From: Limnomonas spitsbergensis
Lineage: Eukaryota; Chlorophyta; Chlorophyceae; Chlamydomonadales
Direction of reading: 5' to 3'
NCBI GenBank assembly: GCA_037349105.1
Contig: JAYJMM010000119.1
Coordinates: forward strand, 2,615,001 to 2,679,000
DNA length: 64,000 nt
Shown: positions 36,401-57,289 of the stretch, in pieces
How the letters are laid out: every line of letters starts with the position of its first letter
Numbering within the stretch: position 1 is the stretch's first letter
The notes under the pieces: model-generated
Database searches by the model: none
What the model was told of the DNA's origin: nothing
What the model saw: only the letters and a program-made list of their open reading frames with translations
Made by a program: the position numbers and the translations under genes

Positions 36401-39400
36401 GAGCCAACAGAGCAGGGCCATGTCGCCTTTGTCACCACACTCGGGGCAACAGCATCCTCTTGGGAATGGCTGGAGCCCATGGGGGAAATGGAGGTGTCAG
36501 CCCTGGAGGCTGAGACCGGGGATCGGGCGGAGCCCCAGACGCCCCCGAACAGTACCAGCAGACCACTTGCAGGAGACCTGGACAGCAGGGAGCCAAGGTC
36601 CAGCAATGAGCTTCGCCCCAGCCATGAGGGCAGGGGGCTGCTAGGAGAGGAGAATGAAGACCCTTCGGAAGGGCCACCATCACTGGTGCAGGATTCAGAG
36701 TCGGAAGAGGAATGGGGCGCTGACGGAAGCCCGTTCCCAGCAAGGATCAGCCTCACAAGAGCTGATGCCAGGGATGCAGATTGGATGGAAGAGCCAACCG
36801 ACGCAGGCCCTGGACCAGGGAGTCCAGGGTGGGGCCGCGAGGAGGAATTGTTACAGCTACGGAAGGAGTGGATGCGCGGTGTTGTTCAGGAGCAAGCAGC
36901 CATGGCAGAGCGCAGAACCAGGAGAGCCGAGATAGAACGCAGCAGCAAGGTCGCACTAGAAGAGGAGGCACACCAGGTCGCAGTGGGGGTCAGCCCGCGG
37001 CAGGCAGCAGACCAGTACGCTTGCAAGCCCAAGGGGGCAGCAGCAGGCAAGGCGAGCAGCAGGAGCCCAGGGGACGCCCAGATCAGCCCGCCAGCACAGG
37101 CAGCAGCAAGGGAGCCCTGGGGTGACCCAGCCGCATACAGCACGGGACGCTGGGTGGCAGTGCTCAGGAACTTCGTGGATCAGCTGGACGTGCTAAGGAG
37201 GCAGGAAATGGGGCAGCAAGAGGCAAGCCAGGAGGCTAGCCTGCTTTTCCGACTCAGAATGCTGCCACAGCCCGATCCGAACCCCAGGATGGAAGGTTAC
37301 AGCAGGGCGGTCAGAGAGCTACAGGAGGAGCTGACGGAGAGAATATCAGCCCTCAACACGATGGGAGTTAAGGGAGTGGACACCCAACAGCCGTCGAACA
37401 GCCGCAGCAGCCAGGCCCGAACCAGCAGGGGGGAGGACCTTGCAAGGAGGGCTGCCAGCGCTCGGGAAACCATGCGACAGGGCTGTGGGCCAGAGGAGCC
37501 CGCGGGTGCCAACAGCAGCAAGACTGTGCAGCGCGCCACTCACAGGCAGGAGCGGCTGGCACAAGGCAGCACAGGACAGATCCCAGGAGCAGGGCCAGAA
37601 AGGGCCGGTGCGGCTTGGGCTGACACTGCCGAGTTGCGGGGGAAAAAGTCAAAGAAGGCTAGGCGGCGCGCGGGAAAGGCGCAGAGGGCAGCCGCGGACA
37701 GGAACCGTGGCAGCAGACCAGGAATGGACTGCCCAGTCCTGCCACTCAGGATCAGCCAGGTAGACCTGGAGATCACATGGGCCGGAGGGCAGCAGAAGCC
37801 AGCGCAGAGCGCAGAGCCATGCGTACAGCCCACAGAGCACCTACCGCAGAAACCCACGAGGCAGATGCCAGCTTGCAGAGGACTCCTCACCTGTACAGCA
37901 TTTAAGGGGATCCTTACGGGGACGCTCCAGCTGATACTGGTGTGGCTCCTGCTGTCGGTGTGTGTACCAGGGGCGCGAGCCACCGAGCAGGGAGTACGAG
38001 GAGGAGGATTTACAGCAGGCCAAGGGGCTTTTGTGTCTGGACAAGAGGCAGCAGCGAAGCTGTCGTCTGGATGGTTGCGCCCGCCAGCAGTCAGTCCCAT
38101 GGGGGGTGCCAGCAGGAGGGGTGCCTGCAGCCAGCAGGAGAGCTGGCAAAGCGGCAACGACACTGGCAGGGAAGAGCCGCCCGCGGAGGACGACCCGCAG
38201 GCGGCTGAGATGATCGACATGTTCCAGCCGGGGGGAGTAGTGGAGCCGCCCGAGGAGTACGTCAAAACCAAGGAGGGGTGGCTGCTGGGCCAGCACCCCG
38301 ACTTCACTGCGGAACAGCAGGAGAGCCTGGAGCAGAGCCTCAGGGATCGCCAAGGAGCGTTCGCTTACTCCATGGAGGATCTACCAGGCTACTGCGGCAC
38401 GCAGGGTCTGGACACAGCCTGCCTGTCGAGGGGGGCTGTGCGGGCCATGGAGACCAAGGGAGTCGTCCTTTTCGAGCCCTTTGGAGGTATGTGCTCAGGG
38501 CTGGAAATGGTGCTCAGGGCGGGTATCCCAGTGTTGCAGTACTTGTATGCTGATATCAGTGAGGAAGTCAGAGAGATCGCAGGGGGTCGCCTGGTGCAGT
38601 TGCACAGGAGATACCCTCAGTTGTTCCCGGTCAAAGCGTTTGAAAAGGCGTTCAGAGCGTTGCCCCAAGATGTGTATGCCATTACGGCGGAGCACCTCCA
38701 GGAGGCGGGCGCCCAGGATGGGCGCCAGTGGTTCATGGTAGCAGGCTGGGAATGCCAGGACCTCTCGTCGGCAGGCAAGGGGCGTGGGCTCAAGGGAGAG
38801 AGAAGCAAGTCTTTCTTCCCGTTAGTCAAGCTGTTGGGTACACTACAGTTCCTGCAGGGGCCTAGGCCGCCAGCGTACCTGATTGAGAATGTGGCAATGC
38901 AGTTGAATCAGAAAAGTGTGAAGGCCAGTGTTGAGGCTTTTCAGGAGGTGTGCAGAATTCTGGGAACACCGGCGTTGTTTGACGCAGCGCAGGTGGGGTC
39001 TTACGCCCACCGCACCCGCAACTATTGGGGGAATATCGCCCCTGCAGCAGATATTGAGTTTGTGATTCGTGCGTCGACCAGACCCCACGAGGGGATAGTA
39101 GACGACATTCTGGACATGGGCAGCAGGGCCCAGGTAGTCTCATGTCCGGACAATGGGGGGTACCGCATCAACGTAACAGGCCAGCCCAGGAAGGTGCTGC
39201 CGTGTTTGATGGCCACGCCCTCATCATATTCTTTTCGGAACGGGCAAAATGGGATGGTGTACAGACCCATGGGGGACTTGCAAGAGCCCAATGCAAACGA
39301 GCGTGAACGAGCCATGGGGTACGCTGTGGGGTCCACATTGCCGCGCCCAGACTTCCCAGAGGCAGCCAGGAGGGCAGCCTTGGGCAGGTGCATGGATTCG

Positions 39401-41563
39401 TGGGCACTAGGAGCATGGCTCAATGTGGCACTTGAGTGTGCTAAAATCATACCAGAGGAATTGAAGCGCAGAGCAAGGCTGCCAGGCCAGGACAGGGACC
39501 CAGTGCTGGGTGCAACTTTAATGTCCAGCCACTATGCCCTTGCTACTGCAGGAAACGCATGCTCTGGCAGCGGAGAAGTGGCCGCGTCATACAGGCAGTG
39601 CATGGGAGAATCAGCTGCGGCAGACTGGGCCGACGCGGCACAGGAACCAGGTGGGAACACGCCTGAGGAACATGTGGATATTGAAATCAAGGTGACCAGG
39701 GACACAGAGGGTGAGAAGGACCCGCCAGGATGCCCTGCAGGACCATCGGTCAGGGTTGATGTGTGGGCAGATGAACCTGTATTGAGGTTTCTCCGTGAGA
39801 AGACATATGTTCAGGGAACAGAGCTAGGAGAACAGACCAGAATACAGCGCAGAGCGGCGCCATTCCAGTGGGAATCAGAGAGGGGAGGAGTACTGATGAG
39901 ACTCATGCCTGACGGTAGACGTTGTGTGGTGCCCAGGCCAGAGGACAGGCTTGCAGTGATCCAGACAGCCCATGCCGGTACGGGCCATTTTGGCAGCCAC
40001 CGCACGGCCTTCATGGTCATGCAGCAGCATTGGTGGCGGGGGCTCAGAGCAGCAGTCAAGAAGGCAGTGCAGGAATGTGGTGTGTGTGACAGGGCCAGGG
40101 CGTCCACATTCAATCATATACAGCCCAACCTGCACCCGCTACCCATTGAGGGGTTGTTTTTCCGGTGGGGAGTGGACCTGTGTGGTCCATTCACAACCAC
40201 TTCCAGAGGCAATCGGTTTGTGATGGTGTGTGTGGAGCATTACTCCAAATGGGTGGAGTTGATCCCCATTCCAAGCAAGGCGTCTGATGTGACGGCCTTG
40301 GCATTCTTTCAAAATGTTGTTGCACGATTCGGGGGATGCGCAGAAGTGGTGACAGATCAGGGAACAGAGTTCTAGGGTGAATTTCAGGACATGTTGTTGG
40401 ACTGCTTCATTGACCACCGCACTACTTCTGCCAACCACCCCCAGGCAGACGGGCTATCAGAGAGGGCTGTCCAGACACTCAAGGCAGGCCTGCGCAAGTG
40501 CTGCGAGGAGGGCAGCAGCGACGAGTCCTGGGACAAGATGGTGCCCTGGGTAGCCCTAGGCTTCCGATGCTCGCCGCAGCAGGCCACGCGCATGGCGCCG
40601 TACGAGGTGCTGTTCGGGCAGAGACCCACCTTCCCCTCCAGAGTAGGGGCGGACCTCTGGAGCACAGCCAAGGTGGCAACAGCAGAGGAGGCAGCAGACC
40701 TGCTCTTGGCCAGAGTGGCCAGGATCAAAGAGGCACTGCCAGTCGCGGGTGAGCATCTCAAAATTGCGCAGCACCGCGACAAGCTGCGATATGCACGCAT
40801 TCGTGGGGGAGGGTATGTCCCCCAGGTCAGGCGTTTTGCAGAGGGAGATTACGTGTATGTGAAGTATTCATCAGAGCGACGCAGCCTCGATCCCAAGGCC
40901 AGGCCTGAGATCCTAAGGGTAAAAACGCTGGGGGCGACGGGAACCTTGGTGTTGGAGGGGGCAGATGGCCTCACCGTAACAGAGAATGCTGTCAATTGTT
41001 CTCCGTGCCACTTGCCCAACCTCAGGGGAGTGGTGGATTTCAGTGGAACCAGACCCAATAACAGCCTGTCATGCGAGGTGTGCCAGCTGCCTGATCGCGG
41101 AGAGGTGATGCTTTTGTGTGATGCCTGCAACACAGGTTGGCACATGGATTGCTTAATGCCAGCACTCGAGAAGGTGCCTGAGGGCGAGTGGGTGTGCCCA
41201 CATTGCACACCTGAGGACAAGGGGGCTGGGCCCGCTGCGAGAGCAGGGCCCGCTACAGAGAATCGTAGTTTGCAGGTCCAGGGGCGGCCGAGCCCAGCAG
41301 CCAGAGCGGCTGCCAGGACAGCCCAGGAGGCCAACGTCATGGACAGGCCTGAGGTGGAAGTCATGGCCACCAACCCAGCAACAAGGCAAATGGAGCGGGG
41401 CATCGCAAGACCAATGGCGAACGGGTTGTACGACATCTCGTACACCACTGGCCGGGGAGAGGCCAATGTCACCCCGAGAGCAGTTACAAGAAGGGCTAAG
41501 GTGGCCAAGGAAGCAGCAAGGGAAGAAGAGGAGTCAGCCCTTGAGGAGCTTACCGAGACCTAA
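33487..41563 (+). pseudogene. element A polyprotein, 3' part (knuckle, methyltransferase, integrase, PHD; no RT)
   Basis: This continues the element A frame after element B. It contains the coiled coil, the zinc knuckle CFNCGKPGHYANAC, then a precise lack of the 509-nt segment (junction 34590/34591), after which the upstream frame ends in an RGG-rich tail at 34738. The downstream frame carries the unknown central region. It has a +2 (AT) frameshift near 36190, the hydrophobic segment, and then a direct join of GYCGTQ to GLDTACLS at 38405/38406, so RT and RNase H are missing. The methyltransferase, HHCC/DDE integrase (TAG at 40373-40375 where B has CAG) and PHD finger follow, ending at TAA 41561-41563. 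Compared with B it also has about 21 extra codons near 36545-36610. Confidence 0.85.
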
Positions 41564-42223
41564 GGCCGAGCCTAGAGCGGCAAGGCCGCTGAGCACGTGA
41601 CGTCACCCACGCCGTAATTGGCAAGGAGCGGGCAGGCGCCTACAGAGCAGAAATGCAGACGCAGCGCGGCTTGTCCTAGTACCCGGCAGGCAGTGGGCCG
41701 GCAGCCAGCAGACCGAAGACGAAAGATGCTGGAGTGGAGTTAAAGCTATCGCAGCAGCATAGTGAAAATTTGTTTCTCAAAACACCATAGCAGCAAGGCT
41801 ACGGTAGTACATATGTTATGACAATGATGAGCGAGGAGAATTAGTAAACTCGGGCAATGATACCACAGTAGGGAGCACATCACGCTGCTACGGCGCTCAT
41901 TTCCTGTGGCCAGTGAAGACCAGGCGGCTATGGCGCAGTGGGGCGAGAGCAGCGGTTATTCTTCGCTTGACCTGATAACTTTGGAATTTCTCTGTTTAAT
42001 AGCCAGTAGTGGGCTGAACAGCTTGAATTTGTAGGATTCTGCGCATTGCGCTTCAGCTGAAACTCGGTGGATTTTTTTTAGTCCTGATTGAAGAAGGCCT
42101 GAACCAGGCAGATTTGCGGAAGATGATTTGAGCTTCTACGTACATATTTTTCCAGAAGTTCTTTCAGTACCACCCCTTTTCCGGCTCCCCGCGCATGCCT
42201 GGAGGGCTTAACGCTGGGGAGCG

Positions 42224-42453
42224 AGTAAAGTAGTAGGGGCGGTACCCACGAGACGGAGACTTCTAGGCAGAGACATCCAGTTAGGGACTTCCAGTTATCA
42301 TTATCTTGTTAACACGCTCTTGTCTGAAGTACAAGGAGCATGAGTGTACGGTGATGTACCGTGTTTGTGAGTAGAGGACACCTCTCTAAGGTGCCCTAAC
42401 CGGAGTTTACGGTATTTACCATAGTATTGCAGTTACTGCTTTATGGTGCGACA
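42224..42453 (+). repeat. B1 repeat of element A
   Basis: About 230 bp, homologous to B1/B2 of element B with scattered substitutions. It is preceded by GGGGAGCG and ends directly at the ACTA duplication; no A2-B2 follows. Confidence 0.88.
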
Positions 42454-42457
42454 ACTA
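42454..42457. repeat. right target site duplication of element A (ACTA)
   Basis: Matches the four bases before the left end at 7642-7645. Confidence 0.8.
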
Positions 42458-42967
42458 GATTCCTTGCTATATCAGAGCCAGAATCCTACATTTACATTTA
42501 CTATGAACTCCGGTAGCAATAAGCCTCCAGTATCTCCCATTTATCCTATTTTGACATGTAACAAACTTCTGACTTGTGTGGCCTTGAGCAGTCTGGAAAC
42601 TTCACAGCACTTCACAACTTGGCCTAAACAGAAAATGATTTCCAGCCCAGCGGGGTATCACATTTGATGTAGGGCATTGGAAAGGTGCCTGCAAACGGAG
42701 CATGTAGCAAACTAGGAAAGTGTTTGAAGGAACCGACTCCCAACACACAGCTGCAGACCAAAAGCGTGGGAATGAACCCATTCTGCTGAAGATAAGCCCC
42801 AATGACAAGGCATGGCGCTGCAGGCTCGTCCCTCCCGCAGCATCTCCTCAGGGAGGACTGCTCAGCCCTGTCCATCATATCGGCTAAAACCCTAATTCCA
42901 CAATTCTGATAAGGCAGATGGCTGCGCCAGCCGGCGCCCTCAGGCTCTCAACAGAATTAGTGGCAGC
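42458..42967. other. flank of element A / 3' region of the RAP gene
   Basis: No gene is recognised. It lies downstream of the stop codon of the minus-strand RAP gene and should include its 3' UTR. The AT-rich start (42458-42600) continues the host sequence that preceded element A. Confidence 0.4.
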
Positions 42968-43315
42968 CTAGCGCTTGCTGCTAGACCGCAATGCCCCCCT
43001 CCCGCCGCCCCCACCCTGCCCCTTGCCAGCCTTGGGGTCCCGCAGCACAATGTCCGCCTCCCGTGCCTCATCCGACACATCAGAGTAGCTGCCCCGCCCA
43101 CCACCCTGCGCGTGACTCGCCGCCGCTGCTGTGGACTTGGCACCCGGCGCTGCAACCTCCTTGACTGAGCGGCAGCCCATGCTGCGTAGGAACTCGGCCA
43201 TGAAGTACGGGCGCTCTTGCTCGCCCACCAGCAGTAGGTCAGAGAAGCGCAGGTACTTAACTTCCCACCCATTCTTCTCCAGGATCTACACAGATGGAGG
43301 GACCGAGGGAGATAA

Positions 43316-43362
<47 letters not shown>

Positions 43363-46300
43363 TGTTCATGTCATAGCACCTCTGGGTGCTGCTCCGAGGG
43401 CTCAGCCGCATGGGCGCTCATATCACAAATTGGGAGGAAAACAAAGTCAATGAAATGAAGCGAGAGGGCAGGGCAAGAAAAAATAGGGAAGGAACGTCAA
43501 GTTAAGGGACAGGCAAAGGCATGTGAGAGTGTGTTGGTGGGAAGACAGATTTCAGGTGGGAAATGTCATTTGGCCAACCCGTGAGGTGGCTTGGGACCTC
43601 TGGATCATAACTTTCACAAGTCAGGGTGCGCTTTACCCTTCAGCAGTCTGGGCAGAAAAGAACATTGCCTCGTCAGATTTCAGGCTAGAAGTCTCAGCTG
43701 AATTTACCTGCCTGGCTTAATGGACGGACACAAGTCGTAATATTATGACCCATCAGGTTACCAACCATACAACCTCCAACAGACAGATTTCATATTTTAT
43801 GACAGCACAGCGACACGCACTGGGCTACATTTCTTCCAAATGTCTGGGCCCAGCCCCCCCTACCTCTCACACATGCCTCTCACAGAGAGCTCAAGCACCT
43901 TAACCCTAGACCCTCACCTGGCGCTCAAACTGCAATGAACCGAGCAGCTGACCCGTGTTCCGCGTGCAATCGAATTCGCGCAGCACCTGGACCAGGAGGA
44001 CGATTACATTTTGTAAATAAAGGAACATATACCCCTCCAGAGCATGGATTGAGGAAGAGATCCCACTCAGGCAAAGAGTCGTGACCACCAAGAGTGCTGC
44101 GGGGAGTGAGCACAACCGGGAACAAACAGCATGAACAACAATATATACATCTTCTGTCAGCATGTCTATACCATATGCATTGTCAGGTTCAGACCCTTAG
44201 TCATCAATCGAATATGTACACAAAACGATTAGCTTTACCGCATCGAAGCCCATGGATGACATACTGGAGATAACGTGCTAGAGAGAGTTGCCGCGTCTCC
44301 GCCCATGTATCACATGCCAGCACATCCTGATATTCTTTGCAGCCCTCCCACCCATTCTAATCCCATGACAGAATGCCCCATCATGGCAAGCCCAATCTCG
44401 TCATTTCGCACCTGCAGCGCCACAAACCGCTCTTCCGTCGGGCGCAGCGCAACATCCACCAACACGAGCCCGTCCTTGGTTGCGCGTGCAGCATCGTGCC
44501 GCACTCTCAGCACCCCTGCCAGCTGCGACACCTTCCGTGTTGGAGATGCCTCGTCTGCAGCAGCCGCTGCGCCGCGCTGCACTGACGCAACCCACGAGCG
44601 TTTCATCGCGTCAAGCATCGGCGCGGGGAAAGACGGGACCGCTGCGGCTGCGGCGGCTGCCACCACCGCCGCGCCGGGCGCAGCTGTAGGCGCAGCACTG
44701 GCAGCTGCCTCTTGCGCGGCCACCTGCGCCACTTTGGCCGACAGCAGCGCTTGGAACGCTTGCCGGGTGAGGCCCTCGTCCATCTCTCCTCGCTCAAAGC
44801 GCACAGGTAGTTCGGCGGCAATGCTGCTGAAGGCAGGCCTGCGCGTAGGTAGACAGACAAAGTTTGAGACATCACGGTACATAGTCTAGTAGGTGCTTGG
44901 ACGTAAACTGAAGCTGAGCATACCAGTATCAACTCATCTTCATGCCTCTCCTCTTGAATCCGGTCGTCAGAATCCTATTCGTAAGACTGATGCTCTGGCC
45001 CTGATTCACCACTTCCCCCTCCCCCTCCCACACCCCTTAAAAATACCTTAACGTCTCCCCCAGCAGCGCGAGCGCCCAGAACGCATTGCACAGCTCAGGT
45101 GTCGAGCACACGGCGGGCGTCAGCGCCTCGAGACGCGCAGACATCCGCCCGGCCGCCGCTCCACCAGGCATCACACCGAACGAGGCCAGCCAGTGGAGGG
45201 TGGCGGCCACGTCAGCGGCGGCCATGCCGTCGCGATGGTCCAGCATTGCCGCTAAAAGCACGCGGGCGGAGTCCTGAGGGTGGTGCCTGCGCGGTCAACG
45301 AATGGGAGGTCCATGCATTAGGTGTCAGACTGTCAGCTGTGCAGGGGCTGAGTCCTGGGAAGAGGGTGCCTATTAGTTAGCAGGGTGGTGCCTGCTTGAT
45401 GAAGGGATAGAATCCATGCACCAGGTCTCAATAATACAGGCTGAGTCCAGGGAGGGAGGGGGGTCTTCCGGGTTTGTTGTGGTGGGGTGCAAGTTAGGAA
45501 TACAGAGGTTGGACCACCAGGTTTTCATTCAAGCTGAGTCTTAAGCGGGGTGGGGCCTGCTGGATTGCCATGTTACTTTTGAGTGCACACCATGTCACCT
45601 TGGCAAGGCTGCTAGGAGGACATTGCTGGGACATAGGGGAGCAGGAGACCCAGCAATGCAGCCAGTAGCCCAAGCAGGAAAGCAGGCAAACAAAAAGTAT
45701 CTCAGCCGCAAGCTGATACGTTACTGAAGTGCACTTGAACGACTCAGCTGGGTTACAATTGTTTTTAATACATAGGTGTTAAGGGATGTAGGTAGGGTGG
45801 CATGAGGGTGGAGGTAGCAGGGAAGTGTCTGGGGCAGGGCTTTAAGCGACCCGGCTGAATAGTAGGGATGCATTGATGAGGGATGGGGGTCAGCTTCACA
45901 TGCAGTAGTCAGAAGCAGGACAGCGCAGCCTCTAAACTTATTTAAGACCAGCCCACTCTTCAGGGCTGCACAGTGCACATCTACCCAAAAACTTTAAGAT
46001 GCTGTCCCATAAACCCAAACACACTGTTCCATAAACCCTAACATACTGCAGTTGCCCACTCCCCTCCACACTTACACAACCTGCATGGTCACACACCACT
46101 CCACTCACATATGGCCGCCCACTCCTCTCCACACTCCCCTCCACACTTTCCTCCACACTCACCTCATCTGCGTGGTTGCCGTCATGATGTTGCCTATCTC
46201 CTGCGGCTTGAACTCCCCTTTACGCTGGCCAAAGAAGGCCAGTGACGCCTTAACCAGGGACGGAGAGTAGTGGCCAAGCTTGGCACTCGCCCACAGCATG

Positions 46301-49086
46301 TTGGACACACCCTGAAGGGGCAGCAACAAAGAACGTGTTTAATGCAGAGAGAGCGGAAGGTGGCAGTAATATATTTATGTCGGCATCGACTGCACTGGAA
46401 CAAAGGATCTTACGCATGTTAAAAGTGTGAACCATGGCATACAGGAATGCTCATGAGGCCAACCTTACCGAACAGCTTCAACATTTACATGCCCCATTTC
46501 AGCCTAAAAAAATCTAGGGTTTTCAACATTTCGAGCTTCGGAATCAAACTAGTCACGCCAACTCTCAGCGCTCTCAGCCAGGATGCCCGATCCATATTCT
46601 CACCACGGCAGGGCAGGGCTCATCCAACTCTCATCAGTCATGTACACAATAAGTAAGGTCCCTCGACATCCAGATCCGTAAGTGTCAACCGGGTGTGCGC
46701 CCCATGCAGGCTTTCAAGGTATCCCGCAGACTGTGTACGAAACGTAAGCCCTTATCCCACAGTGCCCCAGCTGCTCCCTCTCCCCATGTCTCCAACTTGC
46801 ATGGCAATCGTCATCCCCCCAGCCCCAATTGCCATTGTGTGCCCCAGCTGCTCCCTCTCCTACCTGAGGCGCAAACTTTGCCATGTCCCGCACCGCTAGC
46901 CTGCCTGCCAGTTGCGCCAGCTCCGGGGTGCACTCCCCAAGCCTCGCTAGCGCATGCATCAGCATCGACACGCCCTGAGGCACAAACTCAGCCCCCCCCG
47001 ACGACAAAGATGACGACGGCGCCCACTGTACCACACCCGACGATAATGAAGACGGTCGCGATGGTGAGCCAGCGTCGGCATTTCCTCCCACAGCTGCCGC
47101 TCCCCCTGCCGAAGACCCCGCACCGCTGTCGGCCGGGCCCAGCTGCGCATACATGAGCTCCGTGGCGCGCTGAACCAGGCGTATCAGCTGCGGCTTGCCC
47201 GGCCGCGCGCCCAGGGCCGCCAGCCAGTGCGCTACTGACGCCGTGTCGCGGGCTGACAGCTGGTCCACGGCTGCTGCACTGAGCAGTGCGTTACATAGCG
47301 CGTGGAGCTGCGGCCCAGGGACGGTCACGCCCAGAGAGGACAGCGCTGACGCCGTGGAGGAAGCCTGCGGGGAGATCACCAGGCCGCATGGGAGGAAGGT
47401 TTAGGGTTCATGACTAAGGCCACTCGCACCCTCAACTTACAGGGGGGTCACATAAATCGTCTTTTCCTGGCCTCAGGCAGCTCTAAATCCATGGGCAACA
47501 ATGTCAACAAGCAGATGGCCACACCATAGACAACCGGGACTGCCAGCAACCAGCAGCAAGGCCTTCGCACTGCATCATGTTGTCTCCGCCACATTCTGCC
47601 CATGCGACCTCCGCCATCCCCAGAAACTGCCATCCATCGCCCACAGACAGGGACATTGCGGTTCCGCTGGTTCAAATGGAGAGAGAGATCGATTGGTGTT
47701 CACTGGTCCCAATCAGTGCTTGCATCACTTGACGCCTCGCAAAACAAAGCTCCACCTCCCCCTCCCCTTCGGCACATTGACTGGGCCCAGCAGAGAAGAT
47801 AGGGGCTAGGACCTGTGGGTAGGTGAATGGTAGCTGTACTGCTGCTGCACCGCAAATGTGAAAGCATGACGGCACACCTGCGACTGCTTCATATCAGGCA
47901 GCCGGACGTATACCAGCGCCAGCAGCTGGTTGAAGGCCGCATTGTGCTGGGTGAGCTTGGAGCGCTCTTCCTTGGGGAGAGAGTGTGTCAGTATACTCAG
48001 GCGATTCAAGGCCTGTACCGACCTGGCAGGTGGAAGGGCAGAAGTGTGGAACAGGAATTAAGAGCCAGTTCGCCAGCAGAGTGGATCGAGGGTCAAGATC
48101 AAGGGCCAGCTAGCGCGTTTGGCAAAAGGCGTTGGGGCATGGAGGGGGAGATCTGATACACAAGGATATGGGGCAAAATGAGGGAAGTGCAATACAAGGT
48201 TGAAATGAGAGAAAAGTTTGTAAGGTGCAAAATGTCAAATAATTGACCATCAACCCTGATGAGCGGAGCAAGTGTGTGGGTGCGGTCTAAGGGCCAGATC
48301 ATGCAGGATGAACATTTGCATAGCTCAGGAGGGGACACTGAGGACATAAGGGCATCACACTTTGTGTGTTCCTGACAAACCCGACATGGTTTGAACAGCT
48401 TCTTGGACTCCACTGCAGCCCTGGACCTCGTTAAGCTTCATGTTACCTTGCCAAGCCACGTGAAGCCATGACCCTGTAATGCCGTTACCAAACACACGAG
48501 CCACACCAGGGCCTTGACTGACCAGGGCCATGCCATGCCTTGGGCCTTGTCATGCCAGGACTATACCATGCTGGGTTCATATCATGCTGGGTTCATACCA
48601 TGCCGGGGTCGTACCATGCCTAATTCATCAACCAACCGCAGCCATGATACTTTTGAGTTGGCAGAGCAGAGGTTATTTAGATTCTCAGTCTCTGCAACTG
48701 ATCAACAGAATATGTCAAAGAGACAGATTAATGTGCCATGCAGCCATGCCATGCCGATGTTGCCATACCATGCAAGGTTTGTGAGACCGTCCCATGTGAG
48801 GGCCGCATGCGCTATCACACCTCTTGGTGCTCATGGCAGGGCCCTCGTCTGCGATGATGTCCAGCACATCCTGCCAGTGTTCACAGCCGCGTATCTCCTC
48901 GTAGAGCTTCTCATCATGCGGGTCCTGGGGCTTATACTGGACGGGGGCGGCGGCTGGGCGCGAGGCTGCGCTGGAACCGACGCGCTTGCCGGACGTAGAG
49001 GCCGTGGAGGTGGCGTCACGGTCGCCGGCTGGCGATGGGGTGGTGCCTTTTGCAGCAAGGGTTGCGGTAGCAGCCGCAAGGACGGA
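42968..49086 (-). CDS. OPR-type repeat protein with C-terminal RAP domain (organelle RNA factor)
   Basis: Exons seen on the minus strand: 48821-49086, about 47878-48014, 46864-47364, 46163-46311, 45047-45273, 44412-44838, 43918-43986 and 42968-43285 (stop TAG at 42968). The product has helical repeats of the OPR kind (QGVSMLMHALARLG, GVSNMLWASAKLG, AATLHWLASFG, ELCNAFWALALLG) and ends in a RAP domain (CTRNTGQLLGSLQFER, then ILEKNGWEVKYLRFSDLL). Such proteins bind RNA in chloroplasts or mitochondria and act in stability, splicing or translation of single organelle transcripts; the target cannot be told. The true N-terminus (expected to carry a transit peptide) was not found upstream of 49086. 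Two joins are uncertain. The 46163 exon ends in phase 2 while the 45273 exon reads in phase 0, and a small exon seems missing between 48821 and about 48014. The first visible repeat is EIRGCEHWQDVLDIIADEG. Confidence 0.8.
43317..43361. repeat. (GT)n microsatellite in a RAP-gene intron
   Basis: About 20 uninterrupted GT dinucleotides between the last two exons of the RAP gene. Confidence 0.95.
48510..48780. repeat. degenerate CCATGC-rich repeats in a RAP-gene intron
   Basis: Irregular 15-20-nt units around ATACCATGCTGGGTTC and CCATGCC. The intron between exons at 48821 and about 48014 holds them. Nothing coding is supported. Confidence 0.5.
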
Positions 49087-49880
49087 CTGCACGGTTCAGC
49101 ACGGAATTCGGCAAGATAAACGAGAGCATCAGCAAGGTTCGGCTTGTGTGGACTGTAGACCTCAAGATAGAGTTTTTTTGGCATGCTGCTGCATGTAGCT
49201 GGCGGACCTAAATCCGCGTTCAGATATCGACTGATTTCTTCCGTTCGAATTAGGGCTGCATGCTCGCGCTCACCTTCTGATGCAGCCCCCCGCGGACCTT
49301 GACGACAGGGGGAGAGCTATGCACGGGGGAAATAACATCGACACGTTTGAAACAGTCAGTTGTCATCTTCATGGTATTCGCCTCGATTACATCACTCAAA
49401 GCTCGCGCCATACCTGCAATGCGAATGCTTTCGTCCAATCAAGCGCCCACACGGGCTCAGAAGCGTACGCATTGGAATAAAAACGTCTTCCCTTTTAATC
49501 AGTGAAGTACGTGGCGTTGATCGTTTGCCGTCGGCGCTATTTCAGAATGTGTGTGTTTGTGTGGGAAAATGTAGGGGCTGCAAAGAAGTGATGCATGTCT
49601 GCACATGACCATGACCAGAACCGAAAGCTGAACACCAGTATGGTGGACTAGTTTTCGCCCTCATTACACACCCGTTTTTGTATGGCTTAGAAGTCATACT
49701 AGTGACGTTCAATCCTCGCCGCGGCGTTCTATCTATTTCCGAGCTGGTGAAGACTGCCAACGAACTTGCTGGCCTGTAGATGGGTACGCTACTCATTATG
49801 AGCACCTGCATTTTGCACCTCGTATTTACTGTGTTGGAATTCTCCCTGGGCACACCGTCACAGGACATTCTCACTCACAG
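49087..49880. other. divergent 5' region between the RAP gene and the AAA ATPase
   Basis: It probably holds the first exons and promoters of both genes. I could not find a confident start codon for either. The AAA frame stays open upstream of 49881 for about 120 nt but has no ATG; the acceptor TCACTCACAG at 49880 suggests a separate first exon. Confidence 0.4.
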
Positions 49881-57289
<7,409 letters not shown>

